This document shows positions 54,125-61,483 of a stretch of DNA of 64,000 nt, piece by piece. The position numbers and the translations under genes are program-made. The stretch covers positions 1 to 64,000 of the forward strand of contig DLHO01000025.1 of the NCBI GenBank assembly GCA_002483265.1. The letters run 5' to 3'. The stretch is from Flavobacteriales bacterium UBA7666. Its GTDB lineage: Bacteria > Bacteroidota > Bacteroidia > Flavobacteriales_D > Crocinitomicaceae. Under the pieces are notes generated by a model. The model saw only the letters and a list, made by a program, of their open reading frames with translations, did not search any database and was not told the origin of the DNA. How positions within the stretch are numbered: the stretch's first letter is position 1; each line of letters starts with the position of its first letter.

Positions 54125-54964
54125 ATGATCTTTCTGGAGTCTGTTTTTGGGATTGGTGTGAGTTTTTTATTTCTCTTGGTTGTATTTGTCCCTATGGAAC
54201 GGGTGTTTCCTGCCAAGAAACAAGCTTTTTTCAGAAAACAATGGTTTCTGGACCTGTGTTTTTTCCTCGGACAATATCTGGTTTGGAACAGTTTGGTGAT
54301 TTGGATTTTGTATCACCTGAATGAGTTTATTCAAGGACAACTTTCCTTTTCCTACTTGCAATTCGTTCATCAGCAACCTATTTGGTTACAAGGTTTAGAA
54401 GTTATTGTTTTAAGTGATTTGTTGATCTATTGGGGACACAGACTTCAGCACAAAGTTGATTTTCTCTGGCGCTTTCATAAAGTTCATCATACAACTGAAA
54501 CAATGGATTGGCTTGCTGCTCACAGAGAACATCCGATTGATTCAATTTACACCGTCGGAATTATTAATCTACCGGCTTTCTTATTGGGATTCGACCTCGA
54601 AGCAATTGTATTGATTGCAGTTTTCAGAGGAGTTTGGGCGATTTATATTCACAGCAACGTGCGCTTGAATATTGGGTTTTTACAAAAGATCATTGGTTCG
54701 CCGGCATTGCATCACTGGCATCATGATTTGGAACGCGACAGAGGGAATTATGCAAATATTTCACCATTGATGGATATTCTTTTCGGAACGTATGTTTGCC
54801 CAGACCATGAACCGGAACATTTTGGGATCAAAGAAGAATTTCCAAGGAATTATTTGGGACAATTGGTTGATCCAATGGTTCCGAAAGTTGTCAAAAAAGC
54901 AATTTTAAAAAGAAGAGAATCGAAATGTGATATTGTGAATGAGAAGCAAGAAAGTTTTCAATAA
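54125..54964 (+). CDS. Fatty acid hydroxylase / sterol desaturase family protein
   Basis: 279 aa membrane di-iron enzyme. The histidine boxes are complete: HRLQH, HKVHH, an intermediate HREHP, and HHWHHD. Several membrane helices lie in the N-terminal half. Relatives hydroxylate or desaturate lipids, for example ornithine lipids or sphingolipid-like compounds of Bacteroidota. The substrate cannot be told. Confidence 0.92.
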   Translation: MIFLESVFGIGVSFLFLLVVFVPMERVFPAKKQAFFRKQWFLDLCFFLGQYLVWNSLVIWILYHLNEFIQGQLSFSYLQFVHQQPIWLQGLEVIVLSDLLIYWGHRLQHKVDFLWRFHKVHHTTETMDWLAAHREHPIDSIYTVGIINLPAFLLGFDLEAIVLIAVFRGVWAIYIHSNVRLNIGFLQKIIGSPALHHWHHDLERDRGNYANISPLMDILFGTYVCPDHEPEHFGIKEEFPRNYLGQLVDPMVPKVVKKAILKRRESKCDIVNEKQESFQ

Positions 54965-54990
54965 AGCGAGATTCAACTAATTCGTAATTA

Positions 54991-56955
54991 TTACTCAATC
55001 TCAATCCCCATAATACACACATCATCAATTTGTTCCAATTCGCCTTTCCACTTGAAAAAAGTAGATTTCAAGATGTCGATTTGCTGATTGATCTTTTCGT
55101 TGGAAATCTGAACCAGAAGGTTTTTGAGATTTTTTGCTTTGAATTTTTTCGATCCCGGTCCGCCGAATTGATCTGCATAACCATCGGTGATCAAATAAAT
55201 GCGGTCACCTTTTTCCACTTCAACCAGGTGGCTGGTGAAAGGTTGCATATCAAAATGCTTCCCGATCGGTTGTTTGTTTGGTTTGATCTCCACGATATCC
55301 TTCGTATCCTTTTTCCAGATCCAAAGCGGATTATTGGCTCCTGCCCAACTGATTTCGTTGTTGCTTTTCGTCCAGGTACAAAGGGAAATATCCATTCCAT
55401 CGGAAACATCTTGTTGGTTTTTGGATAATTCATCCACAATGATTTCGCGTGTTTTGTCCAGAATTTCTCCGGGTAATCTCAATCCAAATTCTTTTACCGA
55501 GCGATTTAAAGCATTGTGGCAAACCACGCTCATCATTGCTCCGGGAACGCCATGTCCGGTGCAATCAGCAACTGCGAAGATGATGGAATCTTTGGTTTCT
55601 TCCAGCCAGTAGAAATCTCCTGCAACAATGTCTTTTGGTTCGTATAGTACGAAATGTGCCGGAAGAACTTTTTCCCGCAATTGAGAAGAAGGAAGAATAG
55701 CTGTTTGAATGCGTTTGGCATAATTGATCGAATCTAAAATTTCGTGGTTTTTCTCTTCAACCTGTCGGTTCTTTTCTTCAATAATTACTTTTTGCTTCTT
55801 CACTTCATTCCAGCGACGATACAAAACGAATGAAAAACCAAGAATTAAAATTCCTACAATGGCAATAGCCCAATTGATGATCAGTGCTTGTTCCTGTTTC
55901 TTTTTATTTTCTAAAGCGGTTGCTAATTGATTCAAACGTTGTGTTTCACGTTCTTTATCAAACGTGTAATTCATTTCTTCCTGTGTCTGCTTGCGGATAT
56001 TGTCCTCGTTGGCAAGTTCCTTTTCAATCTGATTGAATTGGTGCAGGTATTTGAATGCCATTTTAAAGTCACCTCGTTCGTTACCTAATTCGGAAAGTCC
56101 TTCATAGACTGATTTTAAAATTTCCTTCGCACCCAGTTTTTTAGCAAGAATTTGCGCTTCCAACAAGTATTTTTCTCCCTCGGCAAGTTTTCCACCCTTC
56201 ACAGCCAAAACTCCCAGATTCAGTTTGGAAGTTGCTACACCCAAGGTTTGATGAAGTTTTTCACGGATTTCCAACGATTTAAGCTGATAAAATTTTGACT
56301 TTTCGAAATCTCTTGTTTCCTGATAACAAACTCCCAGATTATTGTAATCATCAGCAATTCCAATACTGTCATTCAATGCTAGGTCGATGGACAAGGATTC
56401 ATGGTAATGATAAATGGCCTTTTCGTATTTTTTCTGATTCATGAAAACAATGGCCATATTGTTTACGGATGCTGCAATTCCTTTTTTGAATTTAAGCTGG
56501 CGGCGAATTCGAAGCGATTCCTTGTGGTATTGAAGTGCCTTTTCATATTGTTCCTGATTGTTATAGATTAACCCGATATTACTCAAGATATATGCTTCGT
56601 TATTCCGATCCTTGATGCGTTCTGCAACACGCAAAGCATTGAAGAAATGTGCCAAAGCTTGTGAGTAATCACCTTTATAATCACAAGCAATTCCGATGTT
56701 ATTGTCAATCAAGCTGGCAATGGAATCCTGTTTGTATTTGTGAGCCAGTTTCAGGGCTTCATTTCCGTAGCGGATTGCTTTATCAAAATCGCCATAATAC
56801 CACCCATAGGCGATGGATTCGTTGAGTAAAAGCAATTTTTTACGGATGTTCTTTTCAGATTTTGCAAGCTTGTAAATAGAATCCATACCGCTTGTTTGTC
56901 CCCAGGATGGAACAAAAGATAGTATCAAAGCAATAGCGAGTAAGGAATTTTTCAC
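54991..56955 (-). CDS. TPR sensor with SpoIIE-type PP2C phosphatase domain
   Basis: 654 aa. The start is GTG at 56955; an ATG two bases further upstream is out of frame and stops at once. A signal peptide (MKNSLLAIALILSFVPSWGQ) precedes ~7 TPRs (60-330), one membrane helix (WAIAIVGILILGFSFVLY), a coiled coil and a cytoplasmic PP2C/SpoIIE domain (YEPKDIVAGDFYW, ADCTGHGVPGAMMSVV, DGYADQFGG, with metal-binding Asp residues). It is likely a membrane-bound regulator that dephosphorylates an anti-sigma antagonist or similar. No partner is adjacent. Confidence 0.9.
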   Translation of the reverse strand: MKNSLLAIALILSFVPSWGQTSGMDSIYKLAKSEKNIRKKLLLLNESIAYGWYYGDFDKAIRYGNEALKLAHKYKQDSIASLIDNNIGIACDYKGDYSQALAHFFNALRVAERIKDRNNEAYILSNIGLIYNNQEQYEKALQYHKESLRIRRQLKFKKGIAASVNNMAIVFMNQKKYEKAIYHYHESLSIDLALNDSIGIADDYNNLGVCYQETRDFEKSKFYQLKSLEIREKLHQTLGVATSKLNLGVLAVKGGKLAEGEKYLLEAQILAKKLGAKEILKSVYEGLSELGNERGDFKMAFKYLHQFNQIEKELANEDNIRKQTQEEMNYTFDKERETQRLNQLATALENKKKQEQALIINWAIAIVGILILGFSFVLYRRWNEVKKQKVIIEEKNRQVEEKNHEILDSINYAKRIQTAILPSSQLREKVLPAHFVLYEPKDIVAGDFYWLEETKDSIIFAVADCTGHGVPGAMMSVVCHNALNRSVKEFGLRLPGEILDKTREIIVDELSKNQQDVSDGMDISLCTWTKSNNEISWAGANNPLWIWKKDTKDIVEIKPNKQPIGKHFDMQPFTSHLVEVEKGDRIYLITDGYADQFGGPGSKKFKAKNLKNLLVQISNEKINQQIDILKSTFFKWKGELEQIDDVCIMGIEIE

Positions 56956-57016
56956 ATCACAATAATACGTAATATACTCATAAGCTTTGTTAAAGAGAAT
57001 AAAACATTTCGCGTGT

Positions 57017-57051
57017 TTTGCCTGTTGATAGCGGAACTCTTGTTACTTTTG
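57017..57051 (+). promoter_or_regulatory. Bacteroidota-type promoter of the thioesterase gene
   Basis: TTTG (57017-57020) and TACTTTTG (57044-57051) fit the -33 TTTG and -7 TAnnTTTG elements with a 23-nt spacer; the ATG follows 51 nt later. Confidence 0.55.
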
Positions 57052-57102
57052 TGCCTTCGCTGAAGCAGCTTCTGCATAAGCATTACAACACTTTTGAGTA
57101 CA

Positions 57103-57555
57103 ATGGAAATGGAATTAATCACCACGTATATATGTAAAGACTTTGACATAGGCATTCATAACAATATGTTTGGTGGAAAACTAATGTCATTAATTGATGA
57201 TGCGGCAGGTTCTTTTGCTTCTCAAATTTGCGATTCTCCCAACATGGTTACCATCAAGGTAGATGAATTGGTTTTCAAAAAAGCAGTAAAATCGGGTGCA
57301 ATCTTAAAAGTATACGGAAAAGTGGTGCGTTTCGGGAATTCCTCCATTGAACTCTATATGGAAATTCGGAAGCACAATGTGTATACCGGAAATCAGGACT
57401 TGGTAACTCATACCAACATGACTTTTGTACGAATTGATGAAGAAGGAAAGTCTTTACCGATTGCTGACTACATTAAAAAACGTCATACACACCGAATTGA
57501 GAAATACGGTAAAGCATTATTGTTGCCCACAGAAGAAGGTTTTTCTCACGAGTAA
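57103..57555 (+). CDS. Acyl-CoA thioesterase (hotdog fold)
   Basis: 150 aa from the ATG at 57103; a TTG three codons upstream is less likely. Hotdog features: NNMFGGKLMSLIDDAAGSFAS (with the family Asp), VDELVFKKAVKSGAILKVYGKV and the beta strand LVTHTNMTFVRID. It hydrolyses acyl-CoA to acid and CoA. Substrate length unknown. Transcribed away from the SpoIIE gene. Confidence 0.9.
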   Translation: MEMELITTYICKDFDIGIHNNMFGGKLMSLIDDAAGSFASQICDSPNMVTIKVDELVFKKAVKSGAILKVYGKVVRFGNSSIELYMEIRKHNVYTGNQDLVTHTNMTFVRIDEEGKSLPIADYIKKRHTHRIEKYGKALLLPTEEGFSHE

Positions 57556-57561
57556 GTCACT

Positions 57562-58314
57562 TTAAACTTTTGATTTCAGATAAAGTTCTACCTGCTGAAA
57601 CACCTCTCTTTTTTTTCTTCGGGGAAGAAATACCTCAAAATCATTGGTTTTTAATCCGATATAACCAGATCCGCCCTGATCACAAGTTATAATGTCATCT
57701 AAATTGATAATGACCGATTGACTTGCCCTTATAAAGTACAGGATCTCTAAACATTCATTTTCAATGATACTTAGTGATTTGGATAAAAGATAAGACTCGC
57801 CGTTTTTACAAAAAATAGTTGTATAACCTCCTGATTGCCCAATCATATATGCAACGTCTGAACATGCTATATAATGCGTTTTTTTGTTTCTGATCACCGC
57901 AATTTTATGGTGATTATCCGATTGGTTTTTAACGGATTCTATTAATTTGTTTTCTGAGATGCGTTTCTTAGCTTTTTCAATTGCGGAACAAAACCGATCT
58001 TTATCGATCGGTTTCAGAACATAGTCAACGACAGAATGTTCAAATGCTTGTAGAGCAAATTGCTCGAATCCGGTTACCAAGATCACTTCAAAGGTTCGCG
58101 TCTTCAATTGATCCAATAGGTCAAAACCGGTGCTGTCGGGCATCAAAATATCCAGAAACAACAAATCAGTGCTTTCCTGTAATCGCCTACTTTCCAAAAA
58201 AGTATTCAGATTGTCTGATTCGCCAAGAATATGGATTTCCGGGTAATATTTCCTGACCAGAATTTGGACGATTTCCCGATTGGCTTGTTCATCATCAATG
58301 ATATATGCGTTCAT
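57562..58314 (-). CDS. LytTR-family response regulator
   Basis: 250 aa. The receiver domain carries D55 in LLFLDILMPDSTGFDL and K in VLKPID. The C-terminal ~100 residues are a LytTR DNA-binding domain (IAVIRNKKTHYIACSDVAYMIGQSGGYTTIFCKNGESYLLSKSLSIIE...FIRASQSVIINLDDI). It overlaps the upstream kinase gene by 4 nt and is its partner. Targets unknown. Confidence 0.93.
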   Translation of the reverse strand: MNAYIIDDEQANREIVQILVRKYYPEIHILGESDNLNTFLESRRLQESTDLLFLDILMPDSTGFDLLDQLKTRTFEVILVTGFEQFALQAFEHSVVDYVLKPIDKDRFCSAIEKAKKRISENKLIESVKNQSDNHHKIAVIRNKKTHYIACSDVAYMIGQSGGYTTIFCKNGESYLLSKSLSIIENECLEILYFIRASQSVIINLDDIITCDQGGSGYIGLKTNDFEVFLPRRKKREVFQQVELYLKSKV

Positions 58315-61166
58315 ATTTTCACGGATTGATAGAGTAGAGAACTAAATGTAAAAGTGACTGTTGTCCCGGAAGTGGTACTTTCAACTTCAATGGAAGCTAC
58401 CTGTTTTTGAAATTGCTGGTTCAATGCGTCAATGCGCTCGTTAATGAGTTGGTTTCCTTTTGACATATGTTCTTCGTTTCGGTTGGAAGTACTAAATCCA
58501 TACCCATTGTCACTTATTTGGACAACTAATTCCTGTTTTTGATTGATTTGAAAAGAAATTCGAAGTTCCGGGTTGTTTTCCTGAAATTTCAAACCATGCC
58601 AAATTGCATTTTCAAGAATAGGCTGAAGTAGGAGTGAGGGGAATTGAAATTCTTTAAGTTGAATTTCCGACAGCTGAATTTCTCTTTGAATTTTGAAACG
58701 ATTCTGAAAACGTAATAATTCCAGTTCCAAATAAGCATCAATAAGCTGTATCTCTTGTTCCACCGATATAAATTGAGTTTCGCTGTAATAAAGGATTTTA
58801 CGCATCAGGAAACTGAATTTTGCCAGATAATGTGCCGCATTATCATTGTCTCCTTTTAGGATTAATGCCTGAATAGCTGCTAAGCCATTACTCAAAAAAT
58901 GCGGATTTACCTGAGCTTTGACAGCCAATAATTTATATTCATTGAGTTTGCTCTCCAATTCTGCACGTTGAGCAATCCTTCTTTTTCTCCGCAGGTTTAT
59001 TATTAGTAGAATTGAAATGATAACGGAAATAAGCAGAATACCTGCTACAATATAAAAGATAGTGCTTTCCCAAAAAGTCTCCTCTATGTTGAAATGGAAC
59101 GTTCTTGAATTATTGAACTGGATCTTTCCATCAATAACCGGATAGATTTCCAAGGAATAAGAACCGCTTTTCAAAGCATCAAAATTGATTTTTGTCCCTT
59201 CAATTTGCTGGCTGATGGTGTTTTCACCGCGCAATTTATAGTACAAATCCAATTTGTTTGCATCGAATTGAAGAATATCCACATCTACAGAAATGGATTT
59301 GTTTGGCGGAATGACTAGTGGGAACCGTGACATTTCGACATCGCCTTGAAGGAATTTGTTTAAAACGATTTTTGGTCTGAATACGGATCGCTTATCAGAT
59401 AATACTTTAATAATCAGATCTTTTTTATAAGCTATTAACAAGTTGTTATCCAATTCGAACATGTTTTCAGCTTCTCCGCTGAAAAGTTTATTCCATGGTG
59501 TATTTTCCGGTTGATCCAAACGTTGGATATAGATTCCGTCATTTCCACGAACAATAAGCTGGTTCTTGTAAAATAGGATACCGGAAGCTGCAATACAAGG
59601 CGTTTGAATTTTCCGAATTATCTTGTTCTTATGGATCACGTAGATTCCGTTAAACCGGGTACATACCAGGAACTTATTTTCATTAAATACATGTATCCCT
59701 ACTACACGAAGCTCTTTTTTGAAAAGATGAAGGTATGAGTAATGATTTGAGTTTAAATTAAATTTTATCAGCCCTTTATTTGATCCGAAAAGCATAATAG
59801 AGTCATTTAAAAGTGCATGACACCTAATTTCCTTTAAATAAATGCTCAAATAATCATAGGATAAAAAAGGGAGTGTTTTGAACTTATTCCAATTCATCTT
59901 TAAAAATCCCCTTCGCCCAATAAAGTAGATATCTTCCTTGTTCGTAAAGGTCTCAAAAAAACCATATTTATCTTCCTGGATGGTCTTTTTTTTTCTGAAA
60001 TCAGGAGTTAATAGCAATACACCTTTTGCGGTGGTCAGTTTCAAGTAGTTTTTGTATAATGAGATATCAAAAATCCCAAGATCAGCAACTCTTAGGTTTG
60101 AATTTAAGGGTTTAACCCGGGTAATTCTTTTCAGTTTGTAGTCAGTATATTTGAATAATTCACCTTTTGAATTTCCTACAAGGCTTGTCCTTTGGATTTT
60201 TGCCGAAGAGGTGGGAGTGAAATTGGTATGAATTCGATTATCTATATCCGACGAGATAAAAATTCCTTTTTGATTCAATGAAATAGCAATTCCTCGGGGT
60301 TTCAACGGTACTACACCTCCTATAGTTTCTCCTTTGAAATGATGGTGTATAAAATTCCCGGCTGAATCCAATTCGATCAAACCATCATATGTACACAGCC
60401 ATAAACGACCATGGAAATAATTAAAGAACAGGATGTTCTTGAAATTCATGGAGATTACCCGATTACCTGTTTTTTTAAATAATTTCTGGGAAATGAGTAA
60501 ATAGGTTGTGTTTCCTACTGTTATCCGGTCTTCCCGGGAATCAGCCACCATAATATCTGTGAAATTAAATAGCTGTTTGTACTCAGGAAATTCAATCTTT
60601 ACAAGCGAATTTACTATGTTTTCACCATAAGTTTTAGTAAATGGAAAGGAGGCTTTCGAGTTGTAGGTAAAGTCAGAATTTGACTTGTCATATCTATGAA
60701 ATGACTTTACTATCTGTGTTTTAAAAGAGTACTTTACATAACTGGTGAAGGTCGAAATGTATAACCCGTCATTGGCGTAATACAACTTGATAAACCCCCG
60801 ATCGTTTTTGAGAAATTCCGACAGATTTTTAGGACCTATCCAAATTGCGTTGTCGTTTTGAAGCTTAAAAATTTCATTTTTTGAATTGAACATGTAGACA
60901 GTTCCATCCGGGCTTTTTTCAAAATCATACATAACCAGTCTTTCCATCGATAAATTGGTACAGATCGGAATGAATCTTTCTCCATCGTATTTCATAGGGC
61001 CATAAGGCGTTCCAACTATTAAATATCCTTTTTCATCATAATTGATATCGTAGCATTCATTGGATAGAAGTCCTTGTTCGTGATTTAGGTATTTTCCATA
61101 TAGTTCCTGGCTTTTTACGGATTGTAGAAAGAAGAGCACAAGAACTATGGAACAAATGAATTTCAC
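58311..61166 (-). CDS. Two-component-propeller sensor histidine kinase (LytS-like)
   Basis: 951 aa with a signal peptide (MKFICSIVLVLFFLQSVKSQ). The periplasmic part (~20-690) has beta-propeller repeats of two-component-regulator type (YDINYDEKGYLIVGTPYGPMKYDGERF), ending in an Ig-like Y_Y_Y-type domain (LDLYYKLRGE...LKSGSYSLEIYP). A membrane helix (~705-725) leads to a His_kinase domain with phospho-His in AQVNPHFLSNGLAAI and ATPase motif ENAIWHGLKF. Partner is the LytTR regulator encoded immediately downstream. The ligand is unknown. Confidence 0.9.
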   Translation of the reverse strand: MKFICSIVLVLFFLQSVKSQELYGKYLNHEQGLLSNECYDINYDEKGYLIVGTPYGPMKYDGERFIPICTNLSMERLVMYDFEKSPDGTVYMFNSKNEIFKLQNDNAIWIGPKNLSEFLKNDRGFIKLYYANDGLYISTFTSYVKYSFKTQIVKSFHRYDKSNSDFTYNSKASFPFTKTYGENIVNSLVKIEFPEYKQLFNFTDIMVADSREDRITVGNTTYLLISQKLFKKTGNRVISMNFKNILFFNYFHGRLWLCTYDGLIELDSAGNFIHHHFKGETIGGVVPLKPRGIAISLNQKGIFISSDIDNRIHTNFTPTSSAKIQRTSLVGNSKGELFKYTDYKLKRITRVKPLNSNLRVADLGIFDISLYKNYLKLTTAKGVLLLTPDFRKKKTIQEDKYGFFETFTNKEDIYFIGRRGFLKMNWNKFKTLPFLSYDYLSIYLKEIRCHALLNDSIMLFGSNKGLIKFNLNSNHYSYLHLFKKELRVVGIHVFNENKFLVCTRFNGIYVIHKNKIIRKIQTPCIAASGILFYKNQLIVRGNDGIYIQRLDQPENTPWNKLFSGEAENMFELDNNLLIAYKKDLIIKVLSDKRSVFRPKIVLNKFLQGDVEMSRFPLVIPPNKSISVDVDILQFDANKLDLYYKLRGENTISQQIEGTKINFDALKSGSYSLEIYPVIDGKIQFNNSRTFHFNIEETFWESTIFYIVAGILLISVIISILLIINLRRKRRIAQRAELESKLNEYKLLAVKAQVNPHFLSNGLAAIQALILKGDNDNAAHYLAKFSFLMRKILYYSETQFISVEQEIQLIDAYLELELLRFQNRFKIQREIQLSEIQLKEFQFPSLLLQPILENAIWHGLKFQENNPELRISFQINQKQELVVQISDNGYGFSTSNRNEEHMSKGNQLINERIDALNQQFQKQVASIEVESTTSGTTVTFTFSSLLYQSVKI

Positions 61167-61181
61167 ATTGCAAGATTACAT

Positions 61182-61211
61182 AAAAAGAGACGATAATCTC
61201 TTTATCGTCTC
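61182..61211 (-). terminator. Hairpin terminating an unseen minus-strand transcript
   Basis: GAGACGATAA and TTATCGTCTC pair perfectly; on the minus strand the stem is followed by TTTTTA. No annotated gene ends here, so it may end a small gene or RNA between 61212 and 61440. Confidence 0.6.
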
Positions 61212-61448
61212 TAACTAACGTTTTGATTTAGGCAGTGGTGTGTTGAGAGTGAATGAAGTTGATGTTTTTCAAAACAACGAACCAGATTGTGTAAGACAAA
61301 TAGAGTTATTTTGAAGGTTTTTTTACGACCATTTAATGAAAGAAATGACCACTGAAGCGGTTTCTTGCGTTTAATTTGTTTTAAATTTCTCATTACTTGT
61401 TGCCGCGGATATTTTTTTCGTCTGCCGCGACAGACTGTTATTTTGGTT

Positions 61449-61456
61449 TATCTTTG
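61449..61456 (+). promoter_or_regulatory. TAnnTTTG -7 element for icmF
   Basis: TATCTTTG, 27 nt before the ATG at 61484. Confidence 0.5.
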
Positions 61457-61483
61457 AGGCGTTATAAAACAAAAAACGATTAC

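Larger units (their letters stand above)
61167..61483. other. 317-bp divergent intergenic region
   Basis: Between the kinase start (minus) and icmF start (plus). It contains a terminator-like hairpin for a minus-strand transcript at 61182-61211, a possible minus-strand 60-codon frame (61211-61393, opening MRNLKQIKRKKPLQWSFL) of low confidence, and the icmF promoter box at 61449. Confidence 0.5.
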
